Assembly: GCA_020718125.1 (NCBI GenBank)
Contig: DYDC01000007.1
Span: 13,639 to 23,394, forward strand
Reading direction: 5' to 3'
Length of the DNA: 9,756 bases
Source: Methylacidiphilum sp.
GTDB lineage: Bacteria > Verrucomicrobiota > Verrucomicrobiia > CAIQCK01
The notes beneath the pieces were generated by a model. It ran no database searches, was not told where the DNA came from, and was given only the letters and a program-made list of their open reading frames with translations. Below, one piece after another: positions 1 to 5,281 of this stretch. How positions within the stretch are numbered: the stretch's first letter is position 1; each line of letters begins with the position of its first letter. The position numbers and the translations under genes are program-made.

Positions 1-78
1 GCCCCAAGGGCATCCCCATCAGCTTCATCTCCCGCATGAACCGCGACTACATGGTCGCCGCGCTGAAGATGCGGGAGT
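1..78 (+). repeat. Direct repeat, left copy, flanking the ATPase gene
   Basis: Bases 1-78 are identical to 1321-1398; the copies diverge exactly at the stop codon (TGA here, TAG in the right copy). The left boundary is cut by the window edge, so the repeat may be longer. With the right copy it brackets the ATPase gene, leaving only 31 bp before that gene and 27 bp after it. Identity over 78 bp indicates a recent duplication, and the pair could recombine to delete the gene. Confidence 0.9.
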
Positions 79-80
79 GA
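1..80 (+). CDS. C-terminal end of an unrecognised gene (runs off left edge)
   Basis: Reading from base 3, an open frame gives 25 codons ending in FISRMNRDYMVAALKMRE and a TGA at 78-80. The same sequence recurs at 1321-1398, also in frame and also followed directly by a stop (TAG), which supports it being a real coding end and not noise. I do not recognise the family from this tail. The gene must continue to the left of the window. It lies 31 bp upstream of the DUF4143 ATPase gene on the same strand. Confidence 0.5.
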   Translation, partial: PKGIPISFISRMNRDYMVAALKMRE

Positions 81-99
81 TCGTCGTTAATTGGTTGTT

Positions 100-130
100 G
101 CATAATATGCGATGCAATCGCATATTTTGC
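100..130. promoter_or_regulatory. 14-3-14 inverted repeat across the ATPase start codon
   Basis: Left arm GCATAATATGCGAT (100-113), loop GCA, right arm ATCGCATATTTTGC (117-130); 13 of 14 pairs match, the only mismatch being T103/T127. The proposed ATG (112-114) lies at the inner end of the left arm. As DNA it could be an operator; as mRNA it would bury the start codon in a stem. No Shine-Dalgarno-like sequence is visible upstream. The real start might instead be the in-frame TTG at 127 or GTG at 133; the latter would give a protein starting M-WIPRDIEDRL, closer to the usual N-terminus of the family. Confidence 0.6.
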
Positions 131-1293
131 GCGTGTGGATACCTCGCGACATTGAAGACCGGCTGAAACGTTCGGCACGCACCCGTCCCGTCGTCGTGCT
201 CACCGGCGCTCGCCAGACGGGCAAGACCTCCACCTTGCGGCGCTTGTTTCCCGACCGCGACTTTGTCTCGCTGGACCTCCCCTCGGAAGCGGAACAAGCC
301 GAGAAAGATCCCGAAGCTTTTCTGCGACGTCATCCCGCGCCCGCCATCTTGGATGAAGTGCAGTATGCACCGGCACTCTTGCGCAACCTCAAGGCGGCTG
401 TGGACGCCAGCCGCAACCGTTACGGGCAGTATTTGCTGACCGGTTCGCAGAAATTCACGCTCATGAAAGGCGTCTCCGAATCGCTTGCCGGCCGCGCGGA
501 CATCGTGGAACTGGAAACCCTCTCATTGGCGGAGATTCGCGCGGCCTTGCCGCGGACAAGCCTCGAAAGCGCCATCCTGCGCGGCGGTTTCCCCGAACTC
601 CACGCCAACGCCGAAATTGACCCGGTTGCGTTCTTCAACTCCTACCTGGCCACTTATCTGGAGCGCGACGTCCGATCCCTGACCAACGTGGGCAGCCTCC
701 GGGATTTCGAGCGGTTCCTGCGCGCGTGCGCGTTGCGCTCCGCAAACCTCCTCAACAGGGCCGACCTCGCCCGCGACGTCGGCATCGCCCCCTCCACCGC
801 CAACCAATGGCTCTCCATGTTGGAAGCCTCCGGCCAGGTCGTGATGCTGGAGCCGTGGTTCTCGAACCGCACCAAGAGCATCGTCAAAAGCCCCAAACTC
901 TACCTCGCCGACACCGGCCTGCTTTGCGCCCTGCTCAACATCCGTTCCGAGGACGCTCTGCGACAGTCCCCCTCTGCCGGCGCGGTCTGGGAAACGTTTG
1001 TCTTCGCGCAACTGCGCCATCGCGAACGACGTGCCGGCCGCGTGGGCAGCCTTTTCTTCTGGCGCGATCGCACCCGCGAGGTGGATTTCCTCGCCGACCT
1101 TGCCGGCCGCGTGCAACTCTTCGAGGCCAAGTGGACCGAACTCCCCTCCGATGCGGATGCCGTCAATCTCGGTTACGTCCGTGACGTGCTCGGCAAATCC
1201 AAAGTCAGTTTGGCTGCTATCGTCTGCCGCGCGCCAAACGCTTTTCCATTGTCCAGCGGCTTCCGCAGTCTTCCTCTTCACGATTTGGCATAG
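112..1293 (+). CDS. AAA+ ATPase with DUF4143 C-terminal domain
   Basis: A 393-residue protein of the AAA_14/DUF4143 ATPase family, common in bacteria and archaea and of poorly defined function. Seen: WIPRDIEDRL opening (9-18), Walker A GARQTGKT (32-39), Walker B AILDE (78-82), sensor-like LLTGSQ (108-113), a winged-helix-like stretch around 212-245 (LARDVGIAPSTANQWL), and a C-terminal nuclease-like fold with E294 (GAVWETFV), D325 (EVDF) and the pair E338/K340 (FEAKW). That last set resembles a PD-(D/E)XK core, as known for DUF4143. The length is normal for the family and there is no membrane segment. The start is uncertain because a strong inverted repeat overlaps the ATG. It is a solitary gene between direct repeats of a neighbouring gene's tail, which suggests insertion as a cassette. 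Family assignment is firm; cellular role unknown. Confidence 0.88.
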   Translation: MQSHILRVWIPRDIEDRLKRSARTRPVVVLTGARQTGKTSTLRRLFPDRDFVSLDLPSEAEQAEKDPEAFLRRHPAPAILDEVQYAPALLRNLKAAVDASRNRYGQYLLTGSQKFTLMKGVSESLAGRADIVELETLSLAEIRAALPRTSLESAILRGGFPELHANAEIDPVAFFNSYLATYLERDVRSLTNVGSLRDFERFLRACALRSANLLNRADLARDVGIAPSTANQWLSMLEASGQVVMLEPWFSNRTKSIVKSPKLYLADTGLLCALLNIRSEDALRQSPSAGAVWETFVFAQLRHRERRAGRVGSLFFWRDRTREVDFLADLAGRVQLFEAKWTELPSDADAVNLGYVRDVLGKSKVSLAAIVCRAPNAFPLSSGFRSLPLHDLA

Positions 1294-1400
1294 ACCGGAA
1301 AATCGCAATCACCTCCGTCTGCCCCAAGGGCATCCCCATCAGCTTCATCTCCCGCATGAACCGCGACTACATGGTCGCCGCGCTGAAGATGCGGGAGTAG
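1294..1400 (+). pseudogene. Second copy of the unrecognised gene's 3' end
   Basis: Starting next to the ATPase stop, the frame containing 1323-1400 reads RKIAITSVCPKG before entering the sequence shared with bases 1-78, and ends in KMRE and TAG. It has no start codon of its own and is only about 35 codons long, so it is a detached gene tail. If the residues before 1321 are also present in the left copy (outside the window), the true duplication is at least 100 bp. It directly abuts the ATPase stop codon, as expected if the ATPase had been inserted with duplication of the target gene's end. Confidence 0.65.
1321..1398 (+). repeat. Direct repeat, right copy
   Basis: Identical over 78 bp to bases 1-78. 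It marks the right border of the segment holding the ATPase gene, with a repeat-to-repeat offset of 1320 bp. Confidence 0.9.
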
Positions 1401-1402
1401 GC

Positions 1403-1570
1403 GCAAAAGCCGAAATTCGAATATCGAAACCCGAAACAAATCCCAATGAGCAATTGGGAAATGGGCCAAACGGCTGCGCAGTCTCCACTGAACATTTTGA
1501 GGTTTTGAGTCCTTGCCGGTTCTGAAATTGGTTCGGATTTCGGATTTCGCGCTTCGGATTTCTCCCTCTG
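1403..1570. repeat. Dispersed intergenic repeat with inverted purine-rich arms
   Basis: The left part is rich in GAAA/CGAA units (GAAATTCGAATATCGAAACC) and the right part has the complement (TTCGGATTTCGGATTT, CTTCGGATTT), so the two ends form long imperfect inverted arms. In the middle is a perfect hairpin, TCCCAAT (1440-1446) with ATTGGGA. Repeats of this style are familiar from intergenic regions of Verrucomicrobia and Planctomycetes genomes; that is recollection, not a search. No gene is visible here on either strand. It fills most of the 437-bp gap between the ATPase and the first ORF6N gene. Confidence 0.55.
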
Positions 1571-1594
1571 GACTCGCCGCGCCTCATCGCCTGC

Positions 1595-1622
1595 TTGCTT
1601 CCGCCCGCCGCATCGTGATAAA
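1595..1622 (+). promoter_or_regulatory. Possible sigma-70-type promoter for the ORF6N cluster
   Basis: TTGCTT (1595-1600), a 16-bp spacer and GATAAA (1617-1622) resemble -35 and -10 boxes. They lie 23 bp before a GAGGTG ribosome-binding-like sequence and the ATG at 1646. Judged by eye only. Confidence 0.3.
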
Positions 1623-1645
1623 CAGTCTGCCAGCGAGGTGACCCA

Positions 1646-1718
1646 ATGCCCGACCAGACATCGCTGATTCAGCCGGAACGAATCGGGCAGGTTTAAGCTT
1701 CCAATTTGGAACCTTAAA
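1646..1718 (+). pseudogene. ORF6N-family N-terminal remnant
   Basis: ATG at 1646, preceded by a good Shine-Dalgarno-like GAGGTG, opens a 16-codon frame, MPDQTSLIQPERIGQV, ending at TAA 1694-1696. Its LIQPERIGQV closely matches LIRPERIEQV at the N-terminus of the second ORF6N gene, also at the DNA level (CTGATTC.GCC.GAACGAATCG.GCAGG). Just after CAGG the sequence jumps to a stretch that in that gene lies about 55 codons further on (the palindrome 2546-2572, 26 of 27 bases the same). The simplest reading is an ORF6N gene that lost an internal piece between two GGT triplets. It now serves as the leader of the intact ORF6N gene and could act as a leader peptide. Confidence 0.55.
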
Positions 1719-1720
1719 CC
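1690..1720. promoter_or_regulatory. Inverted repeat in the leader of the first ORF6N gene
   Basis: Arms 1690-1704 and 1706-1720 around a central T; 14 of 15 pairs match (C1698/C1712 is the mismatch). The core TTTAAGCTTCCAA/TTGGAACCTTAAA equals, except at one base, the perfect palindrome inside the second ORF6N gene. It ends 10 bp before the ATG at 1731, where an operator or a translation-blocking hairpin would sit. Confidence 0.6.
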
Positions 1721-1730
1721 CAAGCCAGAC

Positions 1731-2309
1731 ATGAACACGCCACAGATCACCCAACTGGTCCCGGTGGAGCGAGTGGAGAGTCTGATCCATCTCGCCCGCG
1801 GCGAAAAGGTGCTGTTGGATGCCGACTTGGCGATGCTCTACGGTGTCGAAACCAAGGCCCTGAACCGGGCGGTCAAACGCAACCGCAGCCGGTTTCCGGA
1901 CGATTTCATGTTTCAACTGACCCCTGAAGAGGCCGCCAACTTGAGGTGCCAGATTGGCACCTCAAGTTCCGGTTACGGCGGTCGTCGCTACCTCCCCTAC
2001 GCCTTCACCGAGCAGGGCGTGGCGATGCTCTCCAGCGTGCTGCGGAGCGAGCGCGCCGTGCAGGTCAACGTCGCCATCATGCGCGCTTTCGTCGGCCTGC
2101 GCCGGATGCTGGCCGGCAACGAGGCGCTGGCCCGGAAGCTCGCCGAATTGGAGCGACGCCTCGAGGGCCACGACCACGCCATCAAATCCCTTTTCGACGC
2201 CATCCGCCAACTGGCGCTTCCGCCCGCCAAACCGCCCCGCGAAATCGGCTTTCACGCCGTCGGCAAAGGGGCTAGAAATGCCGGCCAAGCGAAAGCCATG
2301 CGGCGATGA
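1731..2309 (+). CDS. ORF6N domain protein, first (intact) copy
   Basis: A 192-residue protein with an N-terminal ORF6N domain, a DNA-binding domain known from phage proteins related to KilA-N/antirepressors and common as tandem chromosomal genes. Seen: VLLDADLAMLYGVETKALNRAVKRN (about 29-53), RFPDDFMFQLTPEE (55-68), YLPYAFTEQGVAMLSSVL (87-104), a helical, probably coiled-coil part rich in Leu/Glu/Arg (118-150), then FDAIRQLALPPAKPPREIGFH near the end. Residues about 71-79 (LRCQIGTSS) are encoded by a perfect inverted repeat. There is no clear ribosome-binding site before 1731. The stop overlaps the next gene's start (ATGA, 2306-2309), so the two are probably cotranslated. The family call is firm; whether it regulates itself, a phage or neighbouring genes is unknown. 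Confidence 0.85.
   Translation: MNTPQITQLVPVERVESLIHLARGEKVLLDADLAMLYGVETKALNRAVKRNRSRFPDDFMFQLTPEEAANLRCQIGTSSSGYGGRRYLPYAFTEQGVAMLSSVLRSERAVQVNVAIMRAFVGLRRMLAGNEALARKLAELERRLEGHDHAIKSLFDAIRQLALPPAKPPREIGFHAVGKGARNAGQAKAMRR
1938..1968. repeat. Perfect 14-bp inverted repeat inside ORF6N gene 1
   Basis: Arm AACTTGAGGTGCCA (1938-1951), loop GAT, arm TGGCACCTCAAGTT (1955-1968), with no mismatch. It encodes N-L-R-C-Q-I-G-T-S-S. Its position in the protein corresponds exactly to that of the palindrome in ORF6N gene 2 (2546-2572), although the arm sequences differ. Confidence 0.85.
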
Positions 2310-2417
2310 AAACCATCCGATACGGCACGGAAAACGACGCCAGACACGATCAAGGATTACTGATTCGGCCCGAACGAATCGAGCAGGTGATTCTGCTCAT
2401 TCGCGGCCAACGGGGTA
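2306..2417 (+). pseudogene. Out-of-frame N-terminal part of ORF6N gene 2
   Basis: From ATG 2306 (overlapping the previous stop as ATGA) the frame reads through GLLIRPERIEQVILLIRGQR, the expected start of an ORF6N domain. The natural continuation MLDRDLAALYGVETK is in another frame starting at ATG 2418. Removing one G from the run of four at 2412-2415 restores an uninterrupted protein reading RGQR-V-MLDRDLA, the family consensus. This is therefore a one-base insertion: a real mutation or a sequencing/assembly error in a short G run. Confidence 0.75.
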
Positions 2418-2900
2418 ATGTTGGACCGCGATTTGGCCGCGCTCTATGGCGTCGAAACCAAGAACCTCAACAAAGCGGTTCAGCGCAACCTCGACCGTTT
2501 CCCGGCCGATTTCATGTTCCAACTCACTGCGGATGAGGCGGATGGTTTAAGGTTCCAATTTGGAACCTTAAAGCGCGGCCAACATTTCAAGTATCTGCCG
2601 CGGGTTTTCACGCAGGAAGGTGTCGCCATGCTTTCGAGCGTCCTGCGGAGTCCGCGAGCCATTCAGGTCAATATCGCCATCATGCGTGTGTTCGTGCGGC
2701 TGAGGGCGACGTTGGCCTTGCACAAAGAACTCGCCGAGAAACTGAAGGAGCTGGAGCGGAAGATCGAGGGCCACGATGCCAGCATCCGCACCCTCTTCGA
2801 CGCCATCCGCCAGCTGGCGATTCCGCCCGCCAAACCGCCCCGCGAAATCGGCTTTCACGTCCGCGAAACCGGCGTGCCCTACCGCGTGAAAAGGAAATGA
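2418..2900 (+). CDS. ORF6N domain protein, second copy (5' frameshifted)
   Basis: The frame from ATG 2418 gives 160 residues: MLDRDLAALYGVETKNLNKAV, RFPADFMFQLTADEA, YLPRVFTQEGVAMLSSVL, a helical Leu/Glu/Lys stretch, and the tail FDAIRQLAIPPAKPPREIGFH, nearly identical to that of the first copy also in DNA. The two are tandem paralogues. Compared with copy 1, this frame lacks about the first 28 residues of the domain, which lie upstream in another frame (2306-2417). Without the frameshift the protein would be about 197 residues. If the frameshift is real, translation could restart at ATG 2418, which has no clear ribosome-binding site. The TIR-gene remnant starts 2 bp after its stop, suggesting a former operon. 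Confidence 0.7.
   Translation: MLDRDLAALYGVETKNLNKAVQRNLDRFPADFMFQLTADEADGLRFQFGTLKRGQHFKYLPRVFTQEGVAMLSSVLRSPRAIQVNIAIMRVFVRLRATLALHKELAEKLKELERKIEGHDASIRTLFDAIRQLAIPPAKPPREIGFHVRETGVPYRVKRK
2546..2572. repeat. Perfect 27-bp palindrome inside ORF6N gene 2
   Basis: Arms TTTAAGGTTCCAA (2546-2558) and TTGGAACCTTAAA (2560-2572) around a central T, with no mismatch. It encodes G-L-R-F-Q-F-G-T-L-K. It aligns with the inverted repeat 1938-1968 of ORF6N gene 1, with compensatory changes in both arms, and matches the leader repeat 1690-1720 at 26 of 27 bases. Confidence 0.85.
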
Positions 2901-2902
2901 CC

Positions 2903-3105
2903 ATGCCCGACACGAACCAATATGACGGCTTCCTAGGAGTTTGTCGGACTTAGGCGCGGAAAATTTCGCAAGTCGCGCGTTTTCAACGGTCGCACTTTTT
3001 CTGGTCAAAAACAGGCAGCCTGCAATCACGTGACTTACGCCTAAGTCCGACAGGCTGCTAGGTCATAGCAGCGAGGACAAGTCGGCGGTGCGACCACCAA
3101 CGTGA
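2903..3105 (+). pseudogene. Start of a TIR-domain protein gene, broken by a MITE
   Basis: ATG 2903, with AAGGA upstream, reads MPDTNQYDGFL up to the CTAG at 2933-2936. Taking out the insert and one CTAG, the frame continues at 3058 as GHSSEDKSAVR, then PPT and a stop at 3103. The order YD-x-FL-x-HSSEDK-xx-VR is the opening of bacterial TIR domains (usually YDVFLSHSSEDK). TIR domains are NADases or signalling modules in several antiphage systems; that is family knowledge. Only about 22 codons remain; the rest of the domain is missing and a dispersed repeat follows at 3121. It starts 2 bp after the ORF6N gene 2 stop. The short length limits certainty. Confidence 0.6.
2937..3057. mobile_element. 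121-bp MITE-like element with CTAG target duplication
   Basis: The ends are 20-bp inverted repeats (2937-2956 and 3038-3057) sharing a perfect inner 15 bp, TGTCGGACTTAGGCG; the mismatches are in the outermost 5 bp. Both sides carry CTAG (2933-2936 and 3058-3061). The inside has no coding capacity. This is the structure of a non-autonomous miniature element moved by a transposase encoded elsewhere. A 4-bp duplication of YTAR type such as CTAG is typical of IS5-related families, so such a partner is possible, but I cannot name it. It interrupts the TIR gene remnant. Confidence 0.75.
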
Positions 3106-3120
3106 GACGACTGCAGGCTG

Positions 3121-3225
3121 AAAGGGCTGAAAGCCCGTAAGAAAGTAGCCCAGGGCAAGCGAAGTGAAACGAGCGCCGCCCTGGGTCAACGAACAAAACG
3201 AATTCAAGCCCTGAAGGGGCGAAGG
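3121..3225 (+). repeat. Dispersed hairpin repeat, left copy (before OLD gene)
   Basis: Successive stems are visible: GGGCT-GAA-AGCCC (3124-3136), GCCCAGGGC (3148 onwards) pairing with GCCCTGGGT around 3177-3186, and GCCCTGAAGGGGC near 3208-3220. An inverted copy lies at 4952-5057. The right end contains AAGGAG about 11 bp before the OLD gene's ATG, so the repeat may supply its ribosome-binding site. Multi-hairpin repeats of this type seem common between genes of PVC bacteria (recollection). Confidence 0.7.
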
Positions 3226-3238
3226 AGCGCAGACGCCT

Positions 3239-4921
3239 ATGAAAATCCGAGAAATCGTGATCCATAATTATCGCTCAATAAAGGACGCCAAGTTCTACGT
3301 CGCGGATTACGGCCTCTTAATCGGCGCAAACAACTCCGGGAAGACGTCTGTGCTCGATGCCGTGCGCAACTTTTACGAGAAAGATATCAAGTTTGACCCG
3401 CAGCGTGATTTCCCAAAGTTTGCAGCCGACGACAGGGAAAGCTGGGTTGAGATCGAATACGAAATGACCAAAGACGAAGCGGATTCGATCAAGGCAGAAT
3501 ATCGGCAAGCCGGAAATCGCTTTCGCGTGCGAAAAGTCCTGCACAGCGATGACAAAGCCAAACTCCACCTCTACGCTTACGAAGGCGGAGCGCTATCTCA
3601 AAACCAGTTTTACGGCGATGACAACGTCGGTTTTGGGAAACTCGGCGACGTTATTCACATCCCGGCCGTCAGCAAACTTGAGGAGGTGAGCAAGTTCAGC
3701 GGCAAGAGTCCACTGCGCGATCTTGTGAATGCGATCTTTAAGAAGTTGGTGAAAGACAGCGCGGCGTTTGCGACTTTCCAAGGTGCAATCAACACGTTCG
3801 GGCAGGGCATTCAAACCGAGGAAACCCCCGACAAACGGTCGCTCAAGGGGCTGGAGGACGACATTAATGCCGGGCTTCGAGATTGGGACGCAAAATTCAA
3901 ATTCAAAATTGCCCCTCTCTCTGAAACGGAAGTGGTTTCCGCCATGTTGGGGTATGACATCTTCGACGAGACATTGAAGTCCAACCAAAGCGCCACGAGT
4001 TACGGCCAAGGATTTCAACGGCAACTCATTTATCGCCTGTTCCGCGTCTCAGCGGCTTACTCAACCAGCCGCCCATCGGCTAAGAAAAAGGACTTTTCTC
4101 CGGATCTCACGTTGCTCTTGTTTGAAGAGCCGGAAGCGTTTCTCCATCCACCTCAGCAATCTCAGCTCGACCGGGATTTGCGGAAAATTGGTTCTGAAGA
4201 TGGGCGACAAGTTCTGATTTCGACGCACTCGCCACAATTCGTCAGCCACGCAACTGAAAACATTCCAAGCATCGCGAGAATGCATCGCAACACCGGACAA
4301 GCAAACATCGGACAGGTTCGGCCGGAGGACTTGGATGCGCTCTTCTTGGAAAACCAAGAAATCAACAAGCTCGCGGCTGGGCTGAAGGAATACGAGGCAG
4401 GCACAGAGGAAAGCAAGCTGGAGATGGAAGCGGTCAAATACTTTCTTTGGCTGAATCCGGAGCGATGCGGCGTTTTCTTCGCCAAGCGAACGCTCATCGT
4501 TGAAGGGCCGTCCGAGTCGGTGCCGATCAACTATCTAATCCAAACGGGGAACATTCACGTGCCAGCCGGCGGCCTTTTTGTCTTGGACGCAATGGGAAAG
4601 TTCAACATCCATCGCTTTATGAATCTCTTGGGCGAACTCAAGATCGGTCATTCCGTTCTCCACGACGCCGACCCAAACAAGACCGGAGACAACAAAGTGT
4701 TTCACGACGGCGTGAACAAGTTGATTCAGAGTAAGCGGAATCCGTTTACGCAGAAGATTTACGTCTTCCCTGACGACTTGGAAACGTTCCTCGGCTTCAA
4801 AGTTCCAGACAAAGACCATCGCAAGCCTTCGCGGTTGCTTCTGGCTTTGAAGGAAGGGAAGATTGGCGCGCCGCAGGTAAGCGCGATCTGCAAACTCGTC
4901 GAAGAACTTGCGGGGCTTTGA
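3239..4921 (+). CDS. OLD-family ATPase/TOPRIM endonuclease
   Basis: A 560-residue protein with an ABC/SMC-like ATPase followed by a TOPRIM domain, the plan of OLD (overcoming lysogenization defect) nucleases. Seen: MKIREIVIHNYRSI opening, Walker A GANNSGKT (29-36), a signature-like SYGQGFQRQL (254-263), Walker B LLLFEEPEAFLHP (292-304), switch histidine H330 in ISTHSPQF, then TOPRIM motifs with E422 in LIVEGPSE, D450, D476/D478 in LHDADPNK, and DDLE at 512-515. All key residues are present, so it is probably active. No UvrD-like GajB gene is adjacent, so this is not a two-gene Gabija system but a lone OLD nuclease, for which antiphage roles are known in the family. Base composition is visibly AT-richer than hrpB, suggesting transfer. 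Inverted copies of a hairpin repeat flank it. Confidence 0.88.
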   Translation: MKIREIVIHNYRSIKDAKFYVADYGLLIGANNSGKTSVLDAVRNFYEKDIKFDPQRDFPKFAADDRESWVEIEYEMTKDEADSIKAEYRQAGNRFRVRKVLHSDDKAKLHLYAYEGGALSQNQFYGDDNVGFGKLGDVIHIPAVSKLEEVSKFSGKSPLRDLVNAIFKKLVKDSAAFATFQGAINTFGQGIQTEETPDKRSLKGLEDDINAGLRDWDAKFKFKIAPLSETEVVSAMLGYDIFDETLKSNQSATSYGQGFQRQLIYRLFRVSAAYSTSRPSAKKKDFSPDLTLLLFEEPEAFLHPPQQSQLDRDLRKIGSEDGRQVLISTHSPQFVSHATENIPSIARMHRNTGQANIGQVRPEDLDALFLENQEINKLAAGLKEYEAGTEESKLEMEAVKYFLWLNPERCGVFFAKRTLIVEGPSESVPINYLIQTGNIHVPAGGLFVLDAMGKFNIHRFMNLLGELKIGHSVLHDADPNKTGDNKVFHDGVNKLIQSKRNPFTQKIYVFPDDLETFLGFKVPDKDHRKPSRLLLALKEGKIGAPQVSAICKLVEELAGL

Positions 4922-4951
4922 TTGCGGGGATTCTGCGCTACCGCGGATTTC

Positions 4952-5057
4952 TGCCGCCCTTTCAGGGCTTGGGAATCTTGTGGGACGGTTGACCCAGGGC
5001 GTCGCTCGCGGACTCGCTTTGCCCTGGGCTATTTTCTTTCGGGCTTTCAGCCCTCCC
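4952..5057 (-). repeat. Dispersed hairpin repeat, inverted copy (after OLD gene)
   Basis: The reverse complement carries the same blocks in the same order as 3121-3225: GGGCTGAAAGCCCG, AGAAA.TAGCCCAGGGCAA, GCCCTGGGTCAAC, and AAGCCCTGAAAGGGC. The middle loop differs. Together with the left copy it encloses the OLD gene. The rest of the gap 4922-5188 shows no gene; the only other signal is a possible promoter before 5189. Confidence 0.7.
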
Positions 5058-5151
5058 AGTCGCCCAAGCGCAGCACGGTTGCCACGACTAACTTCTTGTC
5101 GCATACGCAACACACACTTGTCCTGCGTCACCGACAGTTGTGCGCCCAGCC

Positions 5152-5179
5152 TTGCGCCCTTGGGTTCTGCCCGTAAGAT
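5152..5179 (+). promoter_or_regulatory. Possible sigma-70-type promoter of the truncated hrpB copy
   Basis: TTGCGC (5152-5157), a 16-bp spacer and TAAGAT (5174-5179). The ATG at 5189 is only 9 bp further on, so the transcript would be nearly leaderless. It stands before the truncated copy and not before full-length hrpB, so it may be the original hrpB promoter. Judged by eye only. Confidence 0.35.
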
Positions 5180-5281
5180 GGGCTGGACATGAATCCATTG
5201 TCTGCCACCGCCCGCGCGCTGCCGATCTGGTCGCTGCATGACCCGCTTCGCATCGCGTGGCGGCAACACAATCAGCTCGTT

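Noticed and set aside
523..1308. Open frame of 261 codons antisense to the ATPase
   Set aside because: Low-complexity Gly/Ala/Glu composition opposite a gene with Walker motifs.
1403..1570. CRISPR-like array from the repeated GAAA/TTTC units
   Set aside because: Units are short, irregular and without spacers of constant length; it is an imperfect inverted repeat.
1345..1750. Several minus-strand frames between the ATPase and ORF6N genes
   Set aside because: They are translations of the dispersed repeat (NPKREIRNPN-like) and of the direct repeat.
3121..5057. OLD gene as part of a composite transposon
   Set aside because: The flanking repeats encode no transposase and show no target duplications or defined ends.
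4535..5269. Open frame of 244 codons antisense to the OLD gene end and the gap
   Set aside because: It crosses the OLD TOPRIM region, the hairpin repeat and the truncated hrpB copy; no plausible domain.
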